From Cellvibrio sp. (GTDB taxonomy: Bacteria; Pseudomonadota; Gammaproteobacteria; Pseudomonadales; Cellvibrionaceae), in NCBI GenBank assembly GCA_003524365.1, contig DQHS01000211.1, positions 11,174 to 24,897 on the forward strand: a stretch of 13,724 bases of DNA, written 5' to 3'. Below, in pieces: positions 1-8,083 of the stretch (position 1 is the stretch's first letter; every line of letters begins with the position of its first letter). The notes beneath the pieces are model-generated. The model saw only the letters and a list, made by a program, of their open reading frames with translations. It had not been told where the DNA came from and searched no databases. The translations under genes were made by a program, and so were the position numbers.

Positions 1-50
1 GGGGACGGGGTAAACTGCAAAACCTGGTCAATCAAAATAAAGAGGATGTG

Positions 51-275
51 ATGCTAAAAGATATGGCTCAGCGATTACTGGACGAGTTGCACGCACAACT
101 TCCCAATGCAGCCCAATTGCTACCCAAACGCGAACTCGATATAGCCTTACAGGCGGCACTGGCGCGGCTGGACTTGGTCACTCGTGAAGAGTTTGATGCG
201 CAGACCGCTGTGCTGCAGCGCACACGCCAAAAACTGGAAGCGCTTGAACAGGAGCTGGAGCGACTGGAAAAGTAA
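51..275 (+). CDS. ubiK: UbiK family accessory factor for ubiquinone biosynthesis (YqiC/BMFP)
   Basis: A 74-residue protein with the hallmark of the UbiK/YqiC (BMFP) family: the LARLDLVTREEFDAQ segment near residues 39-53, followed by a heptad-rich C-terminal coiled coil (VLQRTRQKLEALEQELERLEK). In Enterobacteria UbiK binds UbiJ and supports the soluble Ubi complex that makes ubiquinone under aerobic conditions; the coiled coil drives oligomerisation. I chose the ATG at 51 because AGAGG at 41-45 lies 5 bases ahead of it. The GTG at 48 is too close to that site. The frame is also open to the left edge, so a longer N-terminus cannot be excluded, but residues MLKDMAQRLLDELHAQLP already align with the usual family start. 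The protein is slightly shorter than E. coli UbiK. Codon use is that of the host chromosome, unlike the genes after 1537. Confidence 0.88.
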   Translation: MLKDMAQRLLDELHAQLPNAAQLLPKRELDIALQAALARLDLVTREEFDAQTAVLQRTRQKLEALEQELERLEK

Positions 276-293
276 GGAGAGAGCAATCGGCAA

Positions 294-323
294 TTGTTTT
301 CTGCCGTCTGATTGATTTATAGT
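294..323 (+). promoter_or_regulatory. possible comM promoter
   Basis: TTGTTT (294-299) and TATAGT (318-323) are separated by 18 bases in the ubiK-comM gap. The -10 matches the sigma-70 consensus in 5 of 6 positions, but the -35 only in 3. This is a by-eye call. If real, it would also drive transcription into the inserted element, because the recombinase operon is codirectional with comM. Confidence 0.3.
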
Positions 324-335
324 CGCCGAGGATTT

Positions 336-354
336 CGCTGCAAGGTTCGCAGCG
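336..354 (+). other. small GC-rich hairpin in the ubiK-comM gap
   Basis: CGCTGC (336-341) and GCAGCG (349-354) form a perfect 6-base stem with a 7-base loop. No T-tract follows, so it does not look like an intrinsic terminator. It would lie in the comM leader if the promoter at 294-323 is used. Function unknown. Confidence 0.3.
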
Positions 355-391
355 CAGCGGAAAAACTGTTCAAAAACAACAAGGACCGTCA

Positions 392-1591
392 ATGTCACTC
401 GCCATCGTAAACTCGCGCGCCAAACTCGGCATTAATGCCCCCCAAGTCACCGTTGAAGTCCACATCTCTAACGGCTTACCCAGCCTGTCTATCGTGGGGC
501 TCCCCGAAACGGCGGTAAAAGAAAGTAAGGATCGAGTGCGCAGCGCTTTGATCAACAGCCATCTGGAATTTCCCGCCCAACGTATCACCGTAAATTTGGC
601 ACCGGCCGACCTTCCGAAAGAGGGCGGCCGCTACGATCTACCTATCGCACTGGGCATACTCGCCGCCTCCGGGCAAATTCCATTGGATCAATTGGAAGGC
701 TACGAATTTTTGGGAGAACTCGCGCTGTCAGGCGAGCTGCGCCCTATTAGTGCCGCACTTCCCGCCGCGCTCGCCTGTGGCGATGCTGCTCGCGACTTGA
801 TTATTAGCGGCGCCAACGCTAAGGAGGCGGCCTTTAGCAGCATTACGCGCGTATTTGGTGCAGAGAATCTATTGCAAGTTTGCGCGCATTTGCACCAGCG
901 CGAGCAACTGCCGCAGGCCGTGGCCGAGCAGGATAACGACAGTTTCAGCGATGATCCGCTTGATATTCTCGATGTAAAAGGCCAGTCGCATGCCAAGCGT
1001 GCGCTCGAGATTGCCGCTAGCGGCGGCCACAATCTCCTGTTTTACGGCCCACCGGGCACGGGTAAAACCATGCTCGCCAGCCGCCTACCCGGAATCTTGC
1101 CGGGGCTGAGTGAACGGGAAATGCTGGATGTGGCGGCGATTTATTCAGTTGCCGCGCAATCGCAGGATTATCGCGGGCGTCGCCGCCCCTTTCGCTCGCC
1201 GCACCACACAGCTTCCGCAATTGCACTGGTTGGCGGCGGCAGCAATCCCAAACCGGGGGAGATTTCACTTTCCCACGCGGGGGTTTTATTTCTGGACGAG
1301 CTGCCCGAATTTCCGAGGAAAGTACTTGAAGTACTGCGTGAACCGCTCGAAAGTGGCGAAGTGAGAATATCGCGTGCACGCAGCCAAGCTTGTTTTCCCG
1401 CGCGCTTTCAACTGGTCGCGGCAATGAATCCGTGCCCCTGTGGATATCACGGCAGCGACGCCAATCGCTGCCGCTGCACACCGGATCAGGTTAAGCGCTA
1501 TCGCGATAAGATCTCTGGCCCGCTGCTGGATCGCATCTTTTCCTTATGTACATTTAATATAGGAAAAATGTTGCCCCGACTGGCATCATGA
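392..1591 (+). pseudogene. comM: comM (YifB family Mg-chelatase-like AAA+ helicase), 3' end replaced by a mobile element
   Basis: The first 382 residues are a clear ComM: an N-terminal Lon-S16/ChlI-like domain (about 20-170, including SIVGLPETAVKESKDRVR and NLAPADLPKEGGRYDLPIALG), Walker A GPPGTGKT at 219-226, Walker B VLFLDE at 298-303, and the AAMNPCPCGY sensor segment at 343-352. ComM is a hexameric AAA+ helicase that promotes branch migration during integration of transforming DNA. Normal ComM proteins are about 500 residues and continue after GPLLDRI with D-hydrophobic-H segments and the C-terminal lid domain. Here the frame changes to FSLCTFNIGKMLPRLAS and stops. The loss of the last ~120 residues, including the region after the DRI motif, should abolish activity. 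Start: ATG 392, with AAGGA at 381-385. The missing 3' portion is not in the window. The open frame is real; calling it non-functional is inference. Confidence 0.93.
1538..1567. repeat. inverted repeat at the left element-comM junction
   Basis: TTTTCCT (1538-1544) and AGGAAAA (1561-1567) are exact inverted copies 16 bases apart, and the first arm begins at the very base where ComM homology stops. The spacer contains ATGTACAT (1546-1553), an 8-base palindrome. Tyrosine recombinases bind short inverted arms flanking the crossover, so this is a plausible recombinase binding site at the terminus. The spacer is longer than the usual 6-8 bases, so the arms may belong to a larger or overlapping site. 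The repeat is seen; the function is inferred. Confidence 0.45.
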
Positions 1592-1624
1592 ATGAGTAAC
1601 GCAACTTAGCGGAAGCCTTCTTTC

Positions 1625-2812
1625 ATGACTTGTTCAGTAAAAAAGCTTAAAAACTTTACATATCACGGTCATTACTTTGATCTGCTCTATGTAATTTTAG
1701 ACGAAAATGGCTCGCCTCCAATTCTCCCGTTACTTTACACAACTTACCTATGCCGATTCGGTGAAGTATTTGAGCTCAAGGTAACGGCTGGGACACCACA
1801 TGAATGTTCCACATCAATCCTCGAATCCCGAGAAGTTTCGGATAAGACAATCCGAGCGTATGTGTACGCCTTATCAAAATTTTTAAGCTATTTAGACCTA
1901 ACAAAAAAGAGCCATAGTACTCAGGGAGCACATGGCTCTTCGGCATGCAGCGACAAATTCGTAAACTTTTATATAAATACCATCCTAAGCCAAGACTTGG
2001 AAGCCGCAAGCTCTAATGAGGTGCACCGCGCTTCATTGAGCGCCTATTTCAATTGGCTAGATTATTTTGCAGTGAAACCTCGATTGGAATTAAGGACTTT
2101 TCGAATTACAAAGCAGAAACTCGTTGAGAACAGCAAGAAGGAGAACTACATACAGTATGTCACTAAATACAATAGAACTAAGCTGATTAACGTATGCGTG
2201 ATGCTTTCTGAAAAGTTGATGATGCGAATGGGATTCGAGGTTGGTTTAAGATCCTCCGAACTCACAGGCCTAGTTGTTTCAGGAAAAGGAAAGTTACTTG
2301 AGCTCTTCGAGAAATTAACGGATAAAAAGTTTTTGCACCATCATGAATTTTCGTATTTCCTTGAGGGAAAATACACAAAAGGCGGAGTATCAAGATGGAT
2401 TTACTTTGACAGAATTTTATTAACCGACATGAAACGGTACTTCGACACGGAGAGAAAGAGTATCGTTAAAAAATCAAAAATCTATAGCGACAAATTTTTC
2501 TTGAGACGGGACCGGGGAAATGAAGGAGAAGGGATAGGTTCAGAACAGGCCTCTCGAGTTTTCAGAAAACGTTCTTCGCAAGCTGGTTTAAATAAATTAC
2601 TACACTTCCATGATCTTAGACATACGTTCGCTACCGAATTATTTCATCGTGAAACATCCCAAAACGGGGGCAGGGAAAATCGCTCCGAATCAGCAGCTTT
2701 AATAGTTGTTGCACAAAGACTTGGACATAAATTCACTAAGTCAGGTCATGCACCTGCAGCAACGACGCGCTACATCCGAGCTTGGCTACAAATGCAGGAG
2801 CTAGAGGCATGA
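1625..2812 (+). CDS. gmtY: tyrosine recombinase of the island integration operon (GmtY-like)
   Basis: A 395-residue site-specific recombinase with the usual two-domain layout: a SAM-like core-binding region around 72-150 (SDKTIRAYVYALSKFLSYLD) and a catalytic domain from about 185. All catalytic residues are recognisable: R209 in GLRSSEL, K252 in GKYTKGG, H329-x-x-R332 in HDLRHTFA, H368 in QRLGHK, and nucleophile Y383 in TTRYIRA. It should therefore cut and rejoin DNA through a 3'-phosphotyrosine and is the best candidate for moving the island. ATG 1625 is preceded by GGAAG at 1611-1615. The gene starts 33 bases after the truncated comM stop, so comM transcripts could reach it. Its TGA overlaps the ATG of the next gene. 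The Gmt name rests on the operon pattern and recalled family layout, not a database match; Tn554 TnpA-like is the alternative description. Confidence 0.85.
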   Translation: MTCSVKKLKNFTYHGHYFDLLYVILDENGSPPILPLLYTTYLCRFGEVFELKVTAGTPHECSTSILESREVSDKTIRAYVYALSKFLSYLDLTKKSHSTQGAHGSSACSDKFVNFYINTILSQDLEAASSNEVHRASLSAYFNWLDYFAVKPRLELRTFRITKQKLVENSKKENYIQYVTKYNRTKLINVCVMLSEKLMMRMGFEVGLRSSELTGLVVSGKGKLLELFEKLTDKKFLHHHEFSYFLEGKYTKGGVSRWIYFDRILLTDMKRYFDTERKSIVKKSKIYSDKFFLRRDRGNEGEGIGSEQASRVFRKRSSQAGLNKLLHFHDLRHTFATELFHRETSQNGGRENRSESAALIVVAQRLGHKFTKSGHAPAATTRYIRAWLQMQELEA

Positions 2813-4878
2813 GTTCAAAATCTGATGAGTTAGACGGAAAATCCGCAACCAGATCATATAATTCATTTGATGCGGTAATGGGAATTGAATCAAGTTTTTC
2901 AAATGATGATATTACAAAAGTAGTAGAGCTATTAACTTTCCGTAGTAACAGGTTAATCAGAATCACCTCAGAGAATGAGGACCACAATGCTATCTATCGA
3001 GCGATTAAGATAGCAATGGGCGCTGCATGGTATGACGAATTAAAACTCGAAACACAAGTAGCGTACCAATGGAGATTAAACGATTTCATTAAATGGATGA
3101 ATGTAACCGACCACACAAGAACCAGTTTAAACCGATATGAATGCTTGAATGATTATGCTGCTTATCAGATTAACGAACGTAAAACAAAAAGAACTAGCGT
3201 TTCGTTTATAAAAAATTTTATTCGGCGCGGATGCGATAATCAAGATCTATCAAGACGCGACTTTTTATATCTACACAATCTTGTCAAGGTCAGCAAAAAG
3301 GATTTAAAAACACCAGCTGAAGGGTACACCTTAACTGATTGGTTCTCATTGCCTTGGCTACGCGATGCATTGGGTGATAAAAAATATCTTCAATTAGAGA
3401 GCCCTTCTCGCCTACTTTTGAGCTTCAGAGTGACTGTCGCGACAACTCTTCTGTATTTACTCGAATGTCGAAGCTTATGGTTTCAAAAGATTCACACTGC
3501 TCCGATTAAACGTGATTGCACAAAATGGCATTACCATTGGGCTTTCAACTTAATGAGTCAGGTAGCAAAATTCGACGAAGACGCTAATGCTGCGGACGCG
3601 CTGAGCAACTGTCTATACTTAGATCTGATTAGCAGATCCAAATACCAATACTTCAATCAATTTATTCCCCGACTCTCGGCTTGCACCCCTAATGGCCTCT
3701 TTACCTGTTGGATTAGTCCTTCAGTTTTTGATGAAAATTATCATCATAACTACTCAGTAGTAGAAGAGAAGTTAGCTGCCTGGCTTATGGCATGCGAAGC
3801 GATTCAGCCGACAGATATTGGCAAGCTTAAGACCAGCGACTACGCGATGGAATTTAGCAATGAAGGAAGACTGCTCTTCATGCAATGCACCTATTATAAA
3901 GGTCGTGCTGCTACCTTCATGCATCCAAAAATCCTTATGGCATCGGCTCGTTGGACAAAAGCGATTCATGAATATATTAAGGGGATTGAAAATGGAGGAA
4001 TGCTATTTCGATCTAACATTCACGCAGCCAGTGTAATCACAAACATAGAGGCACAAATGGGGAAAGGCCCCTTTGACTTTCTATATAAACTTTGGAGCTC
4101 AGCTCACTTTAAAGAGATACTTCTTCCCGCTTTGGCACGTGCCAAAGCGTCCAGCATATTTGTTGATGCGATTTTATGTTTAGGCAATGGCAGTCCAACT
4201 TATAGTTCTTTGAGCACTCGCTCTAAAATAACTCGAAAAGAATATGAGCTTTCATTCCCTAGGCCTCTACCAACTACATTGTTTCGGCTGACGCACATAA
4301 AAACCACCGCCGTTCATGCAGGCTCCGACATGTATCGAGAATCAGATTTGATTAACCATCATTCGCATTCTTCGAAAACAGAAAAACATAGTTATCTAAC
4401 TGACAAAAACAAGGATTGGGTCAATCGTTGCGGACGCATTACAAGGATGGTTCTACATGATTTGCAGAAATTTGTATATCAACCTTCACTTGAGAGAATC
4501 ATAAATAAAGTTTCTGATTATGAGCAAAAGACAACCATAAGTAGTGAAGAAGTTAAAATATCATCGTCCTCTCAGCAAACATCCGACATGTACCTATCGA
4601 ACTATGATGAGTACGAAGAGATCATCGTTACTGACAACACTGATACTGCATTGTATTTCATGCATTACCTAACTGAGGCAGAAGCCCATATTGATCAGCT
4701 TTTACAGTCACGCCCTGATTTCGTTGAACATACTCTAATACCAAGAGTTGAATGGATGACTCGAACATTGAATAGAATGGCAAGCGCTAGCGCCGCTAAT
4801 GATCAATACCAAAAATTAGCAAAATATTTCCCTCCAATGTTTTCTCACTTAATGGAGACGATGGCATGCGCACTTTAA
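2809..4878 (+). CDS. degenerate tyrosine-recombinase-like protein of the island operon
   Basis: A 689-residue protein whose C-terminal half follows the tyrosine-recombinase motif order but lacks key residues (numbering from ATG 2809). The box-I arginine is replaced by Q333 (EAIQPTDIGKL). A beta-hairpin lysine is possible at K364 (YYKGR). The HxxR box reads H496-I-K-T499. The last box keeps H520 and Y529 (HSHSSKTEKHSYL). Loss of both arginines predicts little or no strand-cleavage activity, so it may be an architectural or specificity subunit. The N-terminal ~110 residues hold a plausible SAM-like core-binding segment (AYQWRLNDFIKWMN). I prefer ATG 2809 over TTG 2782: it forms an ATGA overlap with the upstream stop and has AGGAG at 2796-2800. 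The gene overlaps the next by 13 bases. It probably corresponds to GmtX or GmtZ in GMT terminology, but I cannot decide which. Confidence 0.72.
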   Translation: MSSKSDELDGKSATRSYNSFDAVMGIESSFSNDDITKVVELLTFRSNRLIRITSENEDHNAIYRAIKIAMGAAWYDELKLETQVAYQWRLNDFIKWMNVTDHTRTSLNRYECLNDYAAYQINERKTKRTSVSFIKNFIRRGCDNQDLSRRDFLYLHNLVKVSKKDLKTPAEGYTLTDWFSLPWLRDALGDKKYLQLESPSRLLLSFRVTVATTLLYLLECRSLWFQKIHTAPIKRDCTKWHYHWAFNLMSQVAKFDEDANAADALSNCLYLDLISRSKYQYFNQFIPRLSACTPNGLFTCWISPSVFDENYHHNYSVVEEKLAAWLMACEAIQPTDIGKLKTSDYAMEFSNEGRLLFMQCTYYKGRAATFMHPKILMASARWTKAIHEYIKGIENGGMLFRSNIHAASVITNIEAQMGKGPFDFLYKLWSSAHFKEILLPALARAKASSIFVDAILCLGNGSPTYSSLSTRSKITRKEYELSFPRPLPTTLFRLTHIKTTAVHAGSDMYRESDLINHHSHSSKTEKHSYLTDKNKDWVNRCGRITRMVLHDLQKFVYQPSLERIINKVSDYEQKTTISSEEVKISSSSQQTSDMYLSNYDEYEEIIVTDNTDTALYFMHYLTEAEAHIDQLLQSRPDFVEHTLIPRVEWMTRTLNRMASASAANDQYQKLAKYFPPMFSHLMETMACAL
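4128..4149. repeat. perfect 22-base palindrome inside a recombinase gene
   Basis: The left half is CGCTTTGGCAC (4128-4138) and the right half its exact reverse complement, GTGCCAAAGCG (4139-4149), with no spacer. It lies in the coding sequence of the degenerate recombinase, where it encodes part of PALARAKAS. Chance expectation for a perfect 11-base-arm palindrome is roughly 13724/4^11, about 0.003 per window at uniform composition. It could be a dimeric protein-binding site; no function is known to me. Confidence 0.6.
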
Positions 4879-7568
4879 ACATCAATGAGAATGCGGGTCT
4901 TGACGCCGTAGAATTGCAAGCTAGATTGAACGCTATTCCTGGATCGAAGGGCAATTCATTTTCTAATGATACATGGCATTTTTATTCTCCAAGTGGAGCC
5001 GAGTCTACGTTAGACTTTCAGGAAATTAAATTTCTATCCGAAAATTTCCCAGACTGGTGCGCCAAGCTAAATTTTGATTTGGTCATGATTAGTAAAGTAA
5101 TGTGGCTTGATGCGAGCAGCAATGCATTATCGACGTATCAAGCAAGACTTAAGGGAATTATTCTGTTTTGGGTCGCCTTGGCTAAAATCCGCTCCTATCA
5201 GTTGAATCAAGATAATGCAATGCAAGTTGTGGAGATATTCTTATTACAGAATTTTGAAAAAAATGACCTCATTCGCCGCATCAATATTTATTCACATATT
5301 CAATTCCAGCGGCTTTTTAGGCTCGAGGAATGGAAGCATACGTTTCGTGTATTGGGAATGCATAACCTGATTGAAAATGTGAAAGGTAGTTCAATTAAAA
5401 AAAATCTTCGTGAGTTAATCCCCACCCTCACCAACGATGAGTTAACTTACGCCGACTGGATGGCGGGCGGTACTTTAAATAATCTCACACTCGATTATGG
5501 ACAGTACTATATCGAACACTGCATGAAGTTCTTTGGTGAAAACATTGCATTCGCGACGGCGATATCAGCGACCTATGCCTCAGTTGACCATTTTTGCCAA
5601 ACTATCCAAAGAGAACGCTCTACAGTTTTACAATGGACCACGGAAATTTTAAATGGCAGATCTACTGAGGATATTGTCGGGTTTTCTGATAGCTCTAACG
5701 GCAGGACCAGTTCCCGAACAATAGAAAGTCTGCGTGACTTGGTGGTTCAACAGTTTCAGAAAGTTTACAGTGACGAAAGCTTTTTGACGTTGATTTTAAG
5801 TGAGGCCGGAATTATTCCACTACTTGAATTGCTTAATATTAATACTTCGCAAGCGAATTATGACAGGATGAGCGCTATAACCTGGAATTGGATGTCAACC
5901 CAAAATCGCGATGAAACTTCTCAGCTACTTGCGCAGACGGACAGTTCATTAACACTTGAAAAATTTTTAGCCGTGTTAGACATTCTTCGGCTAAAGCATA
6001 ATTCCACCACTTTCAACATGCCAACTATAGAAGATTATCACTCACTGGGTATCTTTGAACCAGTGAGACTTAACAGCCACAATAAACCTGCAAGGAAGTT
6101 GGCGCGTTTAGTAGAAGCAGCTGGGCTAACAAGTCTGGTTGCACTTACAGGTTGGAGACAAAGCGAATTTGGATTTTCAATTTCCGATTTAAAAAAAATG
6201 CTCAACGCCGATTTACTTGATCAGCATGCGTTCCCGTTTAGATATCAAATTCACTGGTTTGTCTTCAAAACTGGAGGGGATATTCGACAATGGAGAGAAA
6301 TTACTTTTTACACGAATGTACTGATCGAAAGAATGCAACGACTGACAGTTGCAGATGCGAATCACCCCTGCTTATATCGCACTAATTCTCAAAGATCTAA
6401 TCTTCAAGACTCCACCGCTTCGGTATCCAGGGCCGTCACCTTGCTATGGACTCACTACGCCCACAATTATGAACCATTTAAAATGATTGAAGAGTTGGAG
6501 CGCTGGCACCAAATTGCCGCAATGAAATCAAATAACGAAACCCTGTCGTCGATTGATCTTAAGGATTTTAATCGTTTGATAGCACTCAGGACTATTGAAG
6601 AATGGCAGAGTCTCGACATTTCAGGAGATTTACGTGAGGCGTACCGCATATGCCGGCAGCAATTACCACTTCTTCAGTTTTTTTTAGCAGATGCAGCCAG
6701 TGTAGATAAAATGAATTGGCTGGTTCGATATAAAAATCAAACCTTGCGACCTGATTGGATAGAGCTAATCGACAACATTCTTAGCGATGAAACAAAGAGC
6801 TGGATCGCTTCCTTGGATGAGTCCGCTTGTAAGCAGGTTGGGATTGTGAAGCCAATCATCTCAGAATTGATAGCAGACTACTTATACCCTAGCCCCCACG
6901 CATTCCGCCACATCTGGGTCGAGGCCGTGTACCGACGACGAGATGGCGATATAGGATGGATTGTCCGAAGCCATTTCAAACACATAACTAGATCACAATG
7001 GCTTGCGTATGTTCGCAATAAAGATAACAGGGCTATTCATAGGGCAGCAAAGGAAGAGGTCATCAGCTCACTCGTACATAATTACTTAGATAAGCGTGGC
7101 CAAGGATATACAGGTAATCTCCATGTGTGGTTACGTCGAATATTAAATAAAACCCATGTTTTGACGTCCAACGAGCAAAAGGACTTTTTCGACAGAATTG
7201 CGACTGTAGAAATCGTAGATGTGCGCTCTAATCCTTGGGGATATTGCCTCCTTAAACGTCGCACCCAAGCAAAAGCGAAATGCGCTGCCTTTGGAATTCC
7301 TGAGCAACACAATGCCGCTCCTGATCTATGCTTAAGCTGCATTCACAATCTAATGCAACCGGAACATGTTGATTGGCTCGTTTTTAGTGCCGCCCCACAT
7401 GTTGAATCTTTAAAGAGCCCAGGTGTTCCCAACATTTTCAGGGACGCCTCGATTGAATTTGTAAGTTCAGTAATGAAGCAAGTTAAATCTTTAGATCCAA
7501 ATCATCAAGCCATTCCAGAACTCTCTCAAGCTCTTAATGCGTGTTCATTGGAGAGGACGCATCAATGA
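4866..7568 (+). CDS. large tyrosine recombinase/integrase with C-terminal cysteine cluster
   Basis: A 900-residue protein with a complete tyrosine-recombinase set late in the chain: R431 in TGWRQSEF, K468 in WFVFKTGG, H678-x-x-R681 in PHAFRHIW, H706 in SHFKHITRS, and Y715 in WLAYVR, nine residues after that histidine as in family members. About 250 residues separate R431 from the HxxR box, roughly twice the distance in compact recombinases such as Cre, so a sizeable insertion is present there. The first ~400 residues are helical, with no motif I can name. After the catalytic domain, C794, C806, C822 and C825 (CLSC) form a likely zinc-binding cluster. ATG 4866 has GGAG at 4854-4857 and overlaps the previous gene by 13 bases; the stop forms an ATGA overlap with the next gene. 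It parallels Tn554 TnpB, and in GMT terms may be the integrase GmtZ. Letter assignment is unproven. Confidence 0.8.
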   Translation: MRTLNINENAGLDAVELQARLNAIPGSKGNSFSNDTWHFYSPSGAESTLDFQEIKFLSENFPDWCAKLNFDLVMISKVMWLDASSNALSTYQARLKGIILFWVALAKIRSYQLNQDNAMQVVEIFLLQNFEKNDLIRRINIYSHIQFQRLFRLEEWKHTFRVLGMHNLIENVKGSSIKKNLRELIPTLTNDELTYADWMAGGTLNNLTLDYGQYYIEHCMKFFGENIAFATAISATYASVDHFCQTIQRERSTVLQWTTEILNGRSTEDIVGFSDSSNGRTSSRTIESLRDLVVQQFQKVYSDESFLTLILSEAGIIPLLELLNINTSQANYDRMSAITWNWMSTQNRDETSQLLAQTDSSLTLEKFLAVLDILRLKHNSTTFNMPTIEDYHSLGIFEPVRLNSHNKPARKLARLVEAAGLTSLVALTGWRQSEFGFSISDLKKMLNADLLDQHAFPFRYQIHWFVFKTGGDIRQWREITFYTNVLIERMQRLTVADANHPCLYRTNSQRSNLQDSTASVSRAVTLLWTHYAHNYEPFKMIEELERWHQIAAMKSNNETLSSIDLKDFNRLIALRTIEEWQSLDISGDLREAYRICRQQLPLLQFFLADAASVDKMNWLVRYKNQTLRPDWIELIDNILSDETKSWIASLDESACKQVGIVKPIISELIADYLYPSPHAFRHIWVEAVYRRRDGDIGWIVRSHFKHITRSQWLAYVRNKDNRAIHRAAKEEVISSLVHNYLDKRGQGYTGNLHVWLRRILNKTHVLTSNEQKDFFDRIATVEIVDVRSNPWGYCLLKRRTQAKAKCAAFGIPEQHNAAPDLCLSCIHNLMQPEHVDWLVFSAAPHVESLKSPGVPNIFRDASIEFVSSVMKQVKSLDPNHQAIPELSQALNACSLERTHQ

Positions 7569-8083
7569 TCTTGAAATATTTTGAACAAAAAGCTGTTGGG
7601 GATAGATCCATTTTGATTGATGACGATCAACCATCTTGGACTTCTGATAGAAATGCAAGCCTTGCTGCTTGGAAGTTCGTTGAAGAGTCTCGAAAGGAAA
7701 AGATTAATCACATAAAATTGCATCACAAAGTAACAGATTTTCCTTCGAAATCGTCATATCAAATCAAGCCGTCGGAAGTCGCAAGAGCACTTAAGATTAA
7801 CCGTACTACGTTAATGCATACCTCGACATATTCAGAACATTTTTCCACTTATCTTGCGCATGTAAATGCAGAACTTGAGTCGCTCAAAGACGCTCAAATC
7901 GAAAGCAAAAAACTAAGTCGATCAAGAGGGACTATTCGAAACAATAAAGATCAGCTTGTGGCGATAAATGCAGGATTAAAGCAACGCATCAACGAGCTTG
8001 AACAATTAAAAATTCGAGAATTGGTTACGTATGCATTCGATCAACTTCCCTTGCCAGTTAAAAAGAAATTGGGCATTGATTAA
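7565..8083 (+). CDS. small helix-turn-helix/coiled-coil protein of the recombination operon (TnpC-like)
   Basis: A 172-residue protein. Residues 67-88 (IKPSEVARALKINRTTLMHT) read as a helix-turn-helix, and residues about 95-150 are rich in charged and heptad-like positions (HVNAELESLKDAQIESKKL, LKQRINELEQLKIREL), suggesting a coiled coil. This layout, a small HTH plus coiled coil ending a multi-recombinase operon, matches Tn554 TnpC, an accessory factor that affects transposition frequency and orientation. ATG 7565 is chosen over GTG 7541 because it forms an ATGA overlap with the upstream stop and has GGAGAGGA at 7550-7557. It is probably a DNA-binding accessory to the recombinases or a regulator of the operon. 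It is a candidate for GmtX, but the middle recombinase-like protein is another, so no symbol is given. Confidence 0.72.
   Translation: MILKYFEQKAVGDRSILIDDDQPSWTSDRNASLAAWKFVEESRKEKINHIKLHHKVTDFPSKSSYQIKPSEVARALKINRTTLMHTSTYSEHFSTYLAHVNAELESLKDAQIESKKLSRSRGTIRNNKDQLVAINAGLKQRINELEQLKIRELVTYAFDQLPLPVKKKLGID

Noticed and set aside
1017..1481. Long minus-strand open frame across comM
   Set aside because: It is a shadow of the ComM coding frame in GC-rich DNA and has no recognisable domain.
2782..2808. Upstream TTG start extending the degenerate recombinase by nine residues
   Set aside because: ATG 2809 has the ATGA overlap with the previous stop and a well-placed AGGAG, which explains translation better.
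4783..4800. GCGCTAGCGC palindrome near the end of the degenerate recombinase gene
   Set aside because: A 10-base palindrome is short enough to occur by chance in a window this size, and there is no positional support for a function.
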